Part shown: positions 40,551 to 49,664 of the stretch, piece after piece | Layout of the letters: every line of letters starts with the position of its first letter | Numbering within the stretch: position 1 is the first letter of the stretch | Assembly (NCBI GenBank): GCA_000961725.1 | Contig: LADS01000059.1 | Location: 62,001-126,000, forward strand | Direction: 5' to 3' | DNA from: Desulfobulbaceae bacterium BRH_c16a | GTDB lineage: Bacteria > Desulfobacterota > Desulfobulbia > Desulfobulbales > Desulfocapsaceae | Length of the DNA stretch: 64,000 bases | Translations under genes and position numbers: made by a program | The notes under the pieces: generated by a model | Told to the model about the DNA's origin: nothing | Databases searched by the model: none | The model's input: only the letters and a program-made list of their open reading frames with translations

Positions 40551-41657
40551 GTGTCATTCCATCATAGTATTGAACCTTACAAAAACTTCGATTTCCAGGA
40601 CTTTTTTGCCCAAGTGACGCAGGAAAGGGTGGCCGCGGCGCTGGCCGCTGAAAAACTGTCGGAAAAAGATTTTCTGGTGCTGCTCAGCCCTCTTGCCGCC
40701 GAGAGTCTTGAACAGATGGCCAGGAAAGCAAGCGAACTGACAGTGCAGTATTTCGGCCGCACCATCCAGCTCTATATCCCGCTCTATATTTCCAATTTCT
40801 GCGCCAACGAATGCATCTATTGCGGCTTTCACCGGGGCAACGACATCCGGCGAAAAAAACTCAGCCTCGCGGAGATCGAAGCTGAAGCCAGGACCATCGC
40901 CGCAACCGGCATGCGCCATCTGCTGCTCCTCACCGGCGAGGCCCCGGCGGTAACTCCCATCGAATACCTGGAGGAGGCGGTGCGGCTGCTGAAGAAGTAC
41001 TTTGCCTCGGTGTCCATCGAGATTTTTCCCATGGACGAGACCGACTACCGCCGGTTAAAAGAGGCGGGCGTCGACGGCCTGACCCTCTATCAGGAGGTCT
41101 ATGACGAACGCCGTTATGGTCTGGTCCACCTGGCCGGGCGGAAAACCGATTACCGATATCGTCTGGATGCGCCGGAGCGGGGTGCCCGTGCCGGCTTTCG
41201 CATGGTAAACATCGGGCCGCTGATCGGGCTTGGCGAGGTGCGGAGCGAAGTCTTTTTCAGCGGGCTGCATGCCGGATATCTGGCAGACAACTTTCTGCAG
41301 ACCGAGGTCAGCCTTTCCCTGCCGCGGATGAATCCGGCCGAAGGCAATTATCAGGCCGAATTTCATGCGGACGATCGAACGTTCGTCCAGTTCTTGACGG
41401 CCCTGCGCTGTTTTCTGCCCCGGGCCGGCCTGACCGTCTCGACCAGGGAATCGGCCGCCTTTCGTGACAACCTCATCCGTCTCGGCGCTACCCGATTCTC
41501 CGCCGGTTCCTGCACCGGGGTGGGCGGTTACGGTGACCGCGAGGATTCCGGCTCACCGCAGTTTGCCATCACCGACGAGCGGAGCGTGGCCGAGGTTGTC
41601 CAGGCAATCCGGCAATCCGGCTATCAGCCGGTCTATAAAGACTGGGATATGATCTGA
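40551..41657 (+). CDS. thiH: 2-iminoacetate synthase ThiH (radical SAM)
   Basis: A 368-aa radical SAM enzyme that cleaves tyrosine to give dehydroglycine for ThiG. The CxxxCxxC motif is CANECIYCGF (about residue 83). The C-terminal biotin/thiamin-synthesis domain ends in SPQFAITDERSVAEVVQ. I prefer GTG 40551 because GGAGGAAG lies just upstream; an in-frame GTG at 40530 would add seven residues. It is separated from thiG by a repeat, unlike typical thiGH gene pairs. Confidence 0.95.
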   Translation: MSFHHSIEPYKNFDFQDFFAQVTQERVAAALAAEKLSEKDFLVLLSPLAAESLEQMARKASELTVQYFGRTIQLYIPLYISNFCANECIYCGFHRGNDIRRKKLSLAEIEAEARTIAATGMRHLLLLTGEAPAVTPIEYLEEAVRLLKKYFASVSIEIFPMDETDYRRLKEAGVDGLTLYQEVYDERRYGLVHLAGRKTDYRYRLDAPERGARAGFRMVNIGPLIGLGEVRSEVFFSGLHAGYLADNFLQTEVSLSLPRMNPAEGNYQAEFHADDRTFVQFLTALRCFLPRAGLTVSTRESAAFRDNLIRLGATRFSAGSCTGVGGYGDREDSGSPQFAITDERSVAEVVQAIRQSGYQPVYKDWDMI

Positions 41658-41712
41658 TGAAGGCAGGGATTATCGCAATGATGGTGGATCGTCTTACAAA
41701 AGGGTGACTTTC

Positions 41713-42375
41713 ATGAGTGACAGACAGGAAAATGGTGTTCTTCCCGCCGGCTTGTACGGCATCACCGCCGAAAAATTCTCGGCCGGAAGAACAAATATCG
41801 AGGTGGTCCGGCAGATGATTGCCGGCGGCGTCAGGATTATCCAGTACCGCGAAAAGAAGGCAGAAAAGAGTGCCGCGGAAATATTTTCCGAATGTCGGGC
41901 GATCCGCGAAATGACCAGGGTCGCCGGGGTAACTTTTATCGTCAACGACCATGTCGATGTGGCTCTGCTGGTTGGCGCCGACGGTGTCCATGTCGGACAG
42001 GAGGACCTGCCGGTTGGCGAAGTGCGAAAGTTGCTTGGCCCGGATAAGATAATCGGTCTTTCCACCCACTCGCCGGAGCAGGCCGAGGCAGCGGTGCGCC
42101 TGGGCGCCGACTATATCGGTGTCGGCCCGGTTTTTGCCACCAGGACCAAAGACGATGTCTGCGACCCGGTGGGATTTTCATATCTGGAGTGGGTCCAGAA
42201 CAATATTTCCCTGCCCTATGTCGCCATCGGCGGCATCAAGCTTGGCAATATCGAGGAAATTGTCCGGCGGGGCGCCAAAACAATATGTTTAGTCACTGAA
42301 ATCGTCGGTGCGCCTGATATTGTCGGCCGTATTCATGAACTTCAGGCCGCATTCAAATCATCTCACTCCCGGTAA
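41713..42375 (+). CDS. thiE: Thiamine-phosphate synthase ThiE
   Basis: A 220-aa TIM-barrel enzyme joining the thiazole and pyrimidine (HMP-PP) moieties into thiamine phosphate. Conserved segments are RIIQYREKKAEK (PP binding), VNDHVDVALLVGADGVHVGQEDLP and YIGVGPVFATRTKDD, followed by GGIKLGNIEEIV. AGGGTGA lies just before ATG 41713. No thiC or thiD is in this window, so the pyrimidine is made elsewhere. It is the last gene of the riboswitch operon. Confidence 0.95.
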   Translation: MSDRQENGVLPAGLYGITAEKFSAGRTNIEVVRQMIAGGVRIIQYREKKAEKSAAEIFSECRAIREMTRVAGVTFIVNDHVDVALLVGADGVHVGQEDLPVGEVRKLLGPDKIIGLSTHSPEQAEAAVRLGADYIGVGPVFATRTKDDVCDPVGFSYLEWVQNNISLPYVAIGGIKLGNIEEIVRRGAKTICLVTEIVGAPDIVGRIHELQAAFKSSHSR

Positions 42376-42487
42376 ATGGGAAGGTGGATTTTTTCTCGTC
42401 TGTGTCCTGAATTTTGAGGTTTAGCAGCCGCCATGGGGTGCTCTTAGGTGTTTGACAGCCAGGCCAATTTCCTACGCATTCCCACCA

Positions 42488-42928
42488 CTATTCCCGGCCA
42501 TCGAGTTTGTAGCGTATCCGAAGAACTCCGTCGTTGAAATCGTGGGAGATGATACGGAACACGCCTATTTCAGCAGTGTTGTCCACATGTTCGCCTATAC
42601 AGGGGCAGGAATCATAGTCGCCGATGCGCACTATGCGAACGGTTTCAACTCCGTCCGGAAGGCGGGTGAGGTTGAAGTCCCCAGCGGCTCCCTCAAGGGA
42701 AACCATCTCTTCTGTTACGTCCAGGTTTGCTGAAATCGCCTTGTTGACCTCCGTTTCGACTACCTTCGCTTCGTCATCTGTCAGGGATCTGTCGAAGTGA
42801 TAGTCGCACTTGGACTTCTTCTTGTTCACGTGGGCGCTGAAGCAACGTCCACAGTCGAATTTCCTGACCATTGCCTGATTGAGTATGTGTTCCGCCGAAT
42901 GCATGCGAGGAGCGTATGATTTTTCCAT
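42488..42928 (-). CDS. AlaX-type alanyl-tRNA editing protein
   Basis: A 146-aa protein corresponding to the editing domain of alanyl-tRNA synthetase. It has the zinc ligands HSAEHIL (His-x3-His, about residues 10-16) and the later Cys-x-Cys-x3-His (CPCIGEHV, about 113-120). It should hydrolyse Ser- or Gly-tRNA(Ala). I start it at 42928 (MEKSYAPRMHSAEH) because the N-terminus of AlaX families begins there; an upstream ATG would add 26 non-conserved residues. The gene is convergent with thiE. Confidence 0.88.
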   Translation of the reverse strand: MEKSYAPRMHSAEHILNQAMVRKFDCGRCFSAHVNKKKSKCDYHFDRSLTDDEAKVVETEVNKAISANLDVTEEMVSLEGAAGDFNLTRLPDGVETVRIVRIGDYDSCPCIGEHVDNTAEIGVFRIISHDFNDGVLRIRYKLDGRE

Positions 42929-43230
42929 GTCGATCTTGATGGTTTTTGAAAGTGAACAAATGTTCTGAGAGATGATGCATCGGGTCCTCGAGCAGGTCGA
43001 TAACAAGGCAGATTCTGAGCCCTGTGGGCATTTACATCGGAAAGGGCTCTTCCATCCAACAAGCTCCCGTTGTTTCCCGTATCCTATTAATTAACCATAC
43101 GGTTAAAGTATATCCTGCTAACGGATGAAAGGAAATAGACAAAAAGGGAGTGTTGTTATGAAAATGATGATAGTCAGGGAAGTCACCCGCGGCAGGAAAA
43201 CAACGATGAACGCCAAAAAAATCTTGATTT
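42929..43230. other. 302-bp gap upstream of alaX, with a palindrome
   Basis: No supported gene. A perfect 6-4-6 inverted repeat, TTAACC-ATAC-GGTTAA, at 43091-43106 looks like a TetR-type operator, lying 163 bp before the AlaX gene start. Nothing else was found. Confidence 0.45.
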
Positions 43231-43620
43231 CTACATCGGGAATCGTGAGGATGTTTTCCGGGTGGTCAGCATGGATACGGCTGATTTCAGCGTGGCAATA
43301 TCGATTGGTTTGGTGCAGAAAATGGTGTGGTGCGCCGAACATAAACGTACCAGTTCCTCGGTCGGATTTCCGGTGCAGAAAATAAAATTCGCCGCGGCTT
43401 CAGGCGTAGCAATCTGGATCCGCCTGAAAAGATCTGTGCCGCTGAGGCGAGGCATCTGTACATCACAGATAACTATATCGAACTGACGCTGTTGAAGGAG
43501 TTCGAGAGCCTCCTTGCCGTCACATGCCTGGGTAATATTTGCCTCCTTTGCAAAAACAGCATCGATGAAATCGCGAATGCAGGAATCGTCATCGATGACG
43601 AGGTAATTTGGCATCTTCAT
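43231..43620 (-). CDS. Stand-alone response-regulator receiver domain
   Basis: A 129-aa single REC domain with no output. Phosphorylation residues: acidic pair in DDDS, Asp in VICDVQMP (about 54), Thr and Lys in FCTG and TKPID. It could relay phosphate to or from an orphan kinase or bind a partner protein; the nearest kinases are the divergent giant hybrid at 43936 and the orphan at 246. Its own start has no strong ribosome binding site. Confidence 0.85.
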   Translation of the reverse strand: MKMPNYLVIDDDSCIRDFIDAVFAKEANITQACDGKEALELLQQRQFDIVICDVQMPRLSGTDLFRRIQIATPEAAANFIFCTGNPTEELVRLCSAHHTIFCTKPIDIATLKSAVSMLTTRKTSSRFPM

Positions 43621-43935
43621 GCTCGTATGTCCTCAACCTTGAGAATACGCAACCCATATCTATTTCGGTTTGTCTGTTTCCTGGTTCCCACAGAGAGCGA
43701 GGGTGCGGGGAATACGGTGATAGAACTGAGAATTAAGCCCAGCCCTGGCAGTATAGAAAAAACCGACATTGCTGAATAGACAGTAACATGCCAATTTTTA
43801 TCGATTTTGCGCCACTATCTGTTAAATTGCTGAAAATATGGATTTTGTTGCGAAGTGATTTATTGAGTTTGTCATAAAATTGATATACATATGACGCAAT
43901 TAATGTCTCTCAAAGTGGTGGAAAGGAGGTTTCTT
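43621..43935. other. Divergent region between the receiver gene and the hybrid kinase
   Basis: The region holds no supported gene. The right part is AT-rich and should contain promoters for both divergent genes. A GGAAAGGAGG lies at 43920-43929 and sets the hybrid kinase start at TTG 43936. Confidence 0.5.
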
Positions 43936-46900
43936 TTGATACGTCACGTTTTCCTGTTCCTGCTGTTGTGCATAAGTTCTGCAGCTGCGGCTGCGTTGCC
44001 GCCGGTTGTTTTCAATACTGTTTCCTCTGGGCAGGGGCTGCCTCAAAATACCGGCAGAGCCCTGTTGCAGGATAGTGATGGTTATGTCTGGGTCGGAACG
44101 GAAGACGGTCTTGTTCGCTTCGATGGATACTCCATGCTTTCCTTCCGGAAAAATCATGATGATCCGAACAGTCTTTCAGACAATTATATCGAATCTCTGG
44201 CAGAAGACGGGCAGGGGCGCATCTGGGTCGGGACAATGGGGGGCGGCATAAATGTCATAGACCGGCAGAGGCGGTTGGTCACACGGATCAAAGCGCTGGG
44301 CTCTACTGATATACTTGATATTGTCACGAGCCGGACAGGTGATACACTCTGGTTTGCAGCCGGGAATGGTATATATGTAATGGAAACATCTGAAGGAAAT
44401 GACGAACAGTCCGGCCGGCTGATCCCGACCGCCGATCTGTCCCCGCAGCGGGTGCCCGTGCTGCTGCCGGACAGGACCCCTCTTGCCGATGCCGTGAACG
44501 GGCTTGTACTGGATGGTGATGAGATCTGGTTTTCTACCCGTGACTCAGGTCTTGGGTGCCTCAATCAGGGAAATGGGGAAACCACATGGTATCACAAGGA
44601 AGCCGGCAGTCTTGAAAATGACAGTTTCAATACCATTTTCCGTGATCAGGCCGGAGTTCTATGGCTGGGCAGCCAGGAGCGGGGACTGGTCAAGGTCCTC
44701 AAGTCCCCCGCAGGCGTTCATTTCCAGTATTACGATACCGAAAACGGCGGTCTTGCCGCAAACGATGTCATGTCCATTGCCGATGCGGGAGACGGCCTGC
44801 TCTGGCTGGGAACGTGGGGCGGCGGCCTTGCCCTGTTCGATACGGAGAAAGGCCGGGCGGAGTTGTACCGGTATCAGCGGGATGACCAGTATTCCATTCC
44901 CAGCGACACCCTTATGAACGTCATCAGGACCAGGAACGGACAGGTCTGGCTTGGGACGTTTGACAAGGGCGTAAGCTGGTTCCACCCTGAGTCCCCTTTT
45001 CACGCATACAGGGCGACGCCGCTGGAGGAAGGCGGACTGAACAGTAATGTTATCTGGTCCTTCGCCGCCGAGGGCAATGACGCCCTCTGGATAGGCACCA
45101 GCAAGGGATTGTCCAGACTGCATCTCGCTTCGCATCAGTATGCAACGCCGGATCTGATTCAGCCGCTCGATTTATGGGAGAAGGTGCGCCGCGATGATAT
45201 CCGGGCTCTCTATATGGACAGCGATGAGTTGTGGGTGGCGGCGAGAAAAGAGGGGGTTGTCAGGGTGTCGTTACGTACAATGACGGTAACGCCGCTGACA
45301 CAACTCGCCGGTGCAGGTCAGGTCCTGACCCATCCCTATGTTCGCCTGATGTATAAGGACAGCAGGGGTGTTTTCTGGTTTGGCGCCACCCGGGGGCTGA
45401 ACAGGTTTGATCCGGTTTCCGGCGAGATCCGCAACTATATGCCGGAACCCGGCAATGCTTTATCTCTACCCCATTTCCGGGTTCGGGCGCTGTATGAGGA
45501 CAGCCGTGGGCAGATCTGGGCCGGTACGAGCAGCGGATTGATGCTGCTTGACGGAGCGGGGAATCCGATACGTGTCATTCACGCGGACGAAGATGGTCCT
45601 GATGGCCTGCGTCTGGCCGGAAAAGGTGTTCAAGGCCTCGCCGAGGATGCACAGGCACGCATCTGGCTGGCGACTGATGGCGGTATCTCCGTTTTTGATG
45701 CGGCACGGAAGAAGACGACAATACTCCGCGAGCTGAACGGATTGCCGAGCAACGCCGTTTATTGCACCATCCCGGCTGATGGCTTTATCTGGGCAACCAC
45801 CCTGCATGGTCTGGCAAGAATCTCTCCCGACACCTTGAATGTCGAGAAATATACAACAGATGACGGTCTGCCGGACAACGAATTCAATTTCAACGCCTGG
45901 CATGTTCTGCCCGATGGCAGACTGGCTCTGGGGACCCTTTCGGGGTTTGCGCTCTTTCATCCGGAAAAGGTTCCGGGCCCCGAGCGGTCCGGCATCGCCC
46001 CTCCCCTCCACCTCCAGCCGTATGTCTACAATCAGGACGGGGGACAGGTACCAACAGCAGGGCGGGGAGAGCCCATCAGGCTTGATTGGGCAAACAATAA
46101 AATCTCGTTTGCCTATAGCGTGCTCAACTACGGCAATCTGGGATCGGTCAAATACGAGGTCAGGCTGGAGGGAGTGGACAAAAAATGGAACAGTGCCGAC
46201 GGCCGTCTTGCCACTTTTGCCGGGCTTGCCGCCGGCACCTACAGTTTTACAGTCAGGGCCATGGAGAGGCATGGACAATGGATGGTTGAATCAGCGCCTG
46301 TGAGCTTCTCCATCGCCCAGGTCCCCTGGAAAACGCCTCAGGCGTATGCGCTTTATGCCATCGTGCTTTCCGGTATACTGGCCTTTTGCTTTACCATGTA
46401 TAGCAGGCAGCTGCACAAGCGATCGTTGTTCCTGGAGAATCTGGTTGCCAGGCGGACGGGAGAGTTGCAGGCGTCAAATCAACGCCTTGAGGAGAAGCAT
46501 CGGCAGCTTGATCAACTGCTCACCTCGCGCGAACGGCTTTTTCGGGCTATTGCCCATGAACTGCGAACACCTCTCGCCGTGATCATGTCTTCCGTGGAAG
46601 CGCTGCAGGATGAGGGCGGAAGAACGAGCACCATGCTGCGAATGATTCATCAACGTGCACATCGCATCGGCGGGCTGCTGGACCGTCTGCTCGATTTGGC
46701 CAATAACACGGCTGCCCTCAACAACCACGGTGAACCGTTTTCCGTCGCACAGGCAATAGAAGAGGCTGTTGCGCCGTTTCGCCAGCAGGCCGCTCAGGAG
46801 AGCAGGCGGCTTCATGAACATGTCGAAGTGGACAACGCCTGCCTGGCCATGGAACGGGAAACCTTCATCATGATTATCTCAAACCTGCTCGCCAACGCCG

Positions 46901-48048
46901 TCAAGTTCACGGACAGAGGGGGCGCGATAGCAATGACGGCGTTGATAGCTGACGGGCGTCTGGCGCTTACAGTAGAAGATGACGGAATTGGTGTGCCGGC
47001 AGGAGAGGAGCAACGCATATTCAACTGGTTTGAGCAGGCGCACCCTCGGTCGGGCCCCAAGGGGTGGGGAATAGGTCTTGCTTTTGCAAGAGATGAGATC
47101 GAAGCGGCCGGCGGGACAATAGAGCTTTGCCGGCCGGAAGAAGCCGGTGCAAAATTTTTGGTTTTCCTGCCGCTTGCCCAGGGAGTCAGGGCAGAGGTTT
47201 CACCGGCAGGTGATGGTGTTGTGTGGCCGGAGACCGCGGAGAATGAGCATCCAGTCTTACATGGTCTTGAGAAAGAGTACACCATGCTCGTTATTGAGGA
47301 CGACCCGGATTTACGCCACCATCTGCCGACGCTTTTCCCGCCGCATTGGACGATACTGACGTCTCCTGATGCCGAGTCAGGCGCTGTCATAGCCATGGAC
47401 AAGGAGCCGGATATCATCATTACCGACCTCATGTTGCCGGGTGAGTCCGGATTTGAGCTTACCAGAAAACTGAAAGGCAATTCACAGACCGCCCATATAC
47501 CGATCATTATCCTGACGGCCTTAGGCAATGAAGAGAACCGCCTGACCGGATTGGGACTGTCGGCGGATTCCTTTTTGAGCAAGCCGTTCAGCAACAAGGA
47601 ACTGCGATTACGAGTGGCAGGACTGCTGGCGAACAGGGAAAAAGTGCTGGATCGGGCAAAACAGATCATTCTTCATGATTCCGTCAATGGTGAAAGGGCG
47701 GATGATCCGGTTACTGAAAGCCGGGAAGATGAATTTCTCGTGAAATTGAACGCCGCGCTGGGGCAGGACCTGGATGTGGCTTCCCTCACCCTGGACGAGG
47801 CGGCGGCCAGGGTGGCAATGTCGAAACGTTCTCTTCAGAGAGAAATGGAGAGAGTGGGAATCAGCTGGAGAGAATACAAGCGTCTTCGTCGAATTCGATT
47901 TGCCATGGATCTTCTTCGCGATCCGCGTATTCCGGTCGGGGATGTCGTGGAGCAATCGGGATATGGCTCTGCTGCTCATTTTTCAAAAATATTCAAGGAA
48001 GTCAATGGGGCGTCACCATCGGAGTGGCGCAGGAACGCAGCGTCGTAG
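43936..48048 (+). CDS. Hybrid two-component system (propeller, Y_Y_Y, kinase, receiver, AraC)
   Basis: About 1370 aa in one protein, of the HTCS type known mainly from Bacteroidetes. Order: signal peptide; about 12 or more two-component-regulator propeller repeats (pattern IWVGT-x-GG-x-N, e.g. GRIWVGTMGGGINVID) up to about residue 670; a Y_Y_Y domain (about 690-780); one TM helix (about 800-822); HisKA (FRAIAHELRTPLAVI, about 875); HATPase (DDGIGVPAG, WGIGLA); REC (Asp in IIITDLMLP); AraC HTH (SKRSLQREMERVG ... DVVEQSGYGSAAHFSK). It senses an extracytoplasmic ligand and acts directly on DNA. TTG 43936 fits the strong ribosome binding site and signal peptide better than ATG 43891. Confidence 0.9.
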   Translation: MIRHVFLFLLLCISSAAAAALPPVVFNTVSSGQGLPQNTGRALLQDSDGYVWVGTEDGLVRFDGYSMLSFRKNHDDPNSLSDNYIESLAEDGQGRIWVGTMGGGINVIDRQRRLVTRIKALGSTDILDIVTSRTGDTLWFAAGNGIYVMETSEGNDEQSGRLIPTADLSPQRVPVLLPDRTPLADAVNGLVLDGDEIWFSTRDSGLGCLNQGNGETTWYHKEAGSLENDSFNTIFRDQAGVLWLGSQERGLVKVLKSPAGVHFQYYDTENGGLAANDVMSIADAGDGLLWLGTWGGGLALFDTEKGRAELYRYQRDDQYSIPSDTLMNVIRTRNGQVWLGTFDKGVSWFHPESPFHAYRATPLEEGGLNSNVIWSFAAEGNDALWIGTSKGLSRLHLASHQYATPDLIQPLDLWEKVRRDDIRALYMDSDELWVAARKEGVVRVSLRTMTVTPLTQLAGAGQVLTHPYVRLMYKDSRGVFWFGATRGLNRFDPVSGEIRNYMPEPGNALSLPHFRVRALYEDSRGQIWAGTSSGLMLLDGAGNPIRVIHADEDGPDGLRLAGKGVQGLAEDAQARIWLATDGGISVFDAARKKTTILRELNGLPSNAVYCTIPADGFIWATTLHGLARISPDTLNVEKYTTDDGLPDNEFNFNAWHVLPDGRLALGTLSGFALFHPEKVPGPERSGIAPPLHLQPYVYNQDGGQVPTAGRGEPIRLDWANNKISFAYSVLNYGNLGSVKYEVRLEGVDKKWNSADGRLATFAGLAAGTYSFTVRAMERHGQWMVESAPVSFSIAQVPWKTPQAYALYAIVLSGILAFCFTMYSRQLHKRSLFLENLVARRTGELQASNQRLEEKHRQLDQLLTSRERLFRAIAHELRTPLAVIMSSVEALQDEGGRTSTMLRMIHQRAHRIGGLLDRLLDLANNTAALNNHGEPFSVAQAIEEAVAPFRQQAAQESRRLHEHVEVDNACLAMERETFIMIISNLLANAVKFTDRGGAIAMTALIADGRLALTVEDDGIGVPAGEEQRIFNWFEQAHPRSGPKGWGIGLAFARDEIEAAGGTIELCRPEEAGAKFLVFLPLAQGVRAEVSPAGDGVVWPETAENEHPVLHGLEKEYTMLVIEDDPDLRHHLPTLFPPHWTILTSPDAESGAVIAMDKEPDIIITDLMLPGESGFELTRKLKGNSQTAHIPIIILTALGNEENRLTGLGLSADSFLSKPFSNKELRLRVAGLLANREKVLDRAKQIILHDSVNGERADDPVTESREDEFLVKLNAALGQDLDVASLTLDEAAARVAMSKRSLQREMERVGISWREYKRLRRIRFAMDLLRDPRIPVGDVVEQSGYGSAAHFSKIFKEVNGASPSEWRRNAAS

Positions 48049-48146
48049 TCTTTCGGGTTCGCCCGGGCCGCGTTTCTTGAGCTTCATGCTGCTTCCTGTT
48101 TGCTCACTCCCGTTAAAGATTTTTCCTTATTCCCTTGCCTTTTCGA

Positions 48147-48186
48147 TATAGTTGGTTTATACAACAGTTGTGGTAAACAACTATAT
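48147..48186 (+). promoter_or_regulatory. Palindromic operator in front of the MarR gene
   Basis: A nested inverted repeat. The core ACAAC-A-GTTGT (48161-48171) is perfect, flanked by GTTTAT and TAAAC and by an outer pair TATAGTTG / CAACTATA. It lies just upstream of the ribosome binding site (GGAGGTG) of the MarR-type gene, which fits autoregulation by MarR-family dimers. Confidence 0.6.
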
Positions 48187-48200
48187 CGGAGGTGCAGGAT

Positions 48201-48689
48201 ATGGATATCAAGATTCTTCGAGAATTCAGAAAGAATCTGCGGCAGCTGGAGCAGTTGCTTGTCGCCCAACTTAAAGAGGATACCTGCTGTCACGGGGTCT
48301 CCATTGCCCAGTGTCATTGCCTGCTGGCGGTCGAACTGCTCGACCTGCCGTCCCAGAACGAACTGGCCGATCATCTCGGTCTCGACAAAAGCACCCTGAG
48401 CCGCACGGTGGAAGGGCTGGTGAAAATCGGTCTTCTGCAACGGACTCCCGACGAAAGCGATCGGCGAGTTATCCGCATCGGTCTCACTCCGCAGGGCCTG
48501 ATCACCTGTAGTGCCATCAATGAGACCAACGACGACCTCTACGGTCGGGTGCTCAAAGAGATGAGTGCCTCCCCCGAGGAAGTTGTCACAGTATTTGCCG
48601 AACTGGTCCGTTCTATGGTCAAGGCCCGGAAACCGGCCGGGACCTGTCTTTCAAGACAATGTATGGAGGAAAAAGAAGATGGAATGTAA
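48201..48689 (+). CDS. MarR-family transcriptional regulator
   Basis: A 162-aa winged-helix regulator. The recognition region (LPSQNELADHLGLDKSTLSRTVEGLVKIGLLQR) and the wing (DESDRRVIRIGLTPQG) are typical MarR (about residues 45-105). There are Cys residues at about 31, 36 and 40 (CCHGVSIAQCHC) which could sense oxidation or metals. It overlaps the methyltransferase gene by 11 bp and has a palindrome before it. It likely represses its own operon and responds to the compound handled by the methyltransferase. Confidence 0.88.
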   Translation: MDIKILREFRKNLRQLEQLLVAQLKEDTCCHGVSIAQCHCLLAVELLDLPSQNELADHLGLDKSTLSRTVEGLVKIGLLQRTPDESDRRVIRIGLTPQGLITCSAINETNDDLYGRVLKEMSASPEEVVTVFAELVRSMVKARKPAGTCLSRQCMEEKEDGM

Positions 48690-49317
48690 AAGCTATTTTG
48701 ATACAGTTGCCCAGCAATGGGATGCCATGCGCCGGGAGTTTTTTTCTCCCGCTGTTCGTGATCAGGCTCTGGCTCGGGCCGGCTTGGAAGCCGGCCGCAC
48801 GGCGCTTGATGTCGGCGCCGGATCCGGTTTTGTCAGCCGGGGCCTTGTGGCAAAAGGACTCCAGGTCATTGCCGTGGATCAGTCGGAACGGATGCTTGCA
48901 GAACTGTCGGTGGCGCTGCCGGAGGTAGACTGCCGGGTAGGCGATGCCGATTTTCTGCCGGTCGATGATGCGGCAGTCGATTATGTCTTTGCCAACATGT
49001 ACCTGCACCATGTTGAAGATCCAGGTTCGGCGATCCGGGAAATGGTCCGGGTATTGAAGCCCGGTGGCGTGCTGACGATCACCGATCTCGACGAGCATGA
49101 TTTCGAATTCCTGCGCAGGGAGCAGCATGACCGCTGGCTCGGTTTTCAGCAGGCGCAACTTGAGGAATGGTATCGGGCGGCAGGGCTTGAAGACGTCACA
49201 GTGCAACCGCTGGGCGAAAATTGCTGTGCCTCAAGCTGCAACTGCGGTGAGCAGGTGAAGATTTCGATTTTTATTGCCTCCGGCAAGAAGGCTGCCGAAG
49301 CCCAATTATCGACTTAA
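48679..49317 (+). CDS. SAM-dependent methyltransferase with cysteine-rich tail
   Basis: A 212-aa class I methyltransferase. The SAM site is LDVGAGSGFVSRGL (about residues 40-53), followed by the YVFANMYLHHVEDP and EMVRVLKPGGVL motifs of the UbiE/ArsM-like superfamily. A Cys-rich segment near the C-terminus (CCASSCNCGE, about 184-193) suggests metal or thiol binding. Its substrate is unknown. Being translated with a Cys-bearing MarR regulator hints at detoxification of a metalloid or thiol-reactive compound, but that is inference. Confidence 0.88.
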   Translation: MECKSYFDTVAQQWDAMRREFFSPAVRDQALARAGLEAGRTALDVGAGSGFVSRGLVAKGLQVIAVDQSERMLAELSVALPEVDCRVGDADFLPVDDAAVDYVFANMYLHHVEDPGSAIREMVRVLKPGGVLTITDLDEHDFEFLRREQHDRWLGFQQAQLEEWYRAAGLEDVTVQPLGENCCASSCNCGEQVKISIFIASGKKAAEAQLST

Positions 49318-49646
49318 GCCGAGATAAACTCCTCAGCGACCATCCGGTCGACAAAATCGAGGATAAACTGGCGCTGGACGGCGGTGGCATGGGCGATGCA
49401 CGTGCAGTGCAGGTTGGACTGGCTGCGCACCAGCAGTTCAAATTTTACTGCACTGCCGGTCAATTCCACCGCAAGATAGAACGGGCCGTGCTCCTCGTGA
49501 CCCTGCTGGGCTTCGGCGAGAAGGTCCGGAGGCAGTTCAATCCAGTAGATGCCGATCATCGGTCCCTGTTTGATCGTTCTTTTCAAGTAGGAGTCGATGT
49601 TGTCGCGTTCCATCGGTGAGAGTTCGTCGATGACAATCTGTCGCAT
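49314..49646 (-). CDS. Unrecognised 110-aa protein upstream of nothing named
   Basis: A 110-aa cytoplasmic protein with no named family that I can recognise. It has an N-terminal helix-rich part (IDELSPMERDNIDSYLKRTIKQG), a beta-rich middle (MIGIYWIELP, GPFYLAVELTGSAVKFELLVRS), and a C-terminal helix ending EEFISA. Only three Cys-type residues occur, in LHCTCIAH. It lies directly after the PhoH gene (18 bp) on the same strand, so it is the last gene of a short run. It overlaps the stop of the methyltransferase gene by 4 bp, tail to tail. Confidence 0.78.
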   Translation of the reverse strand: MRQIVIDELSPMERDNIDSYLKRTIKQGPMIGIYWIELPPDLLAEAQQGHEEHGPFYLAVELTGSAVKFELLVRSQSNLHCTCIAHATAVQRQFILDFVDRMVAEEFISA

Positions 49647-49664
49647 TTTTTGACCTTTGACCTG

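Noticed and set aside
41658-41708. 16-codon frame between thiH and thiE
   Set aside because: It is too short, with no independent support; only the TGATG overlap with the thiH stop suggested it.
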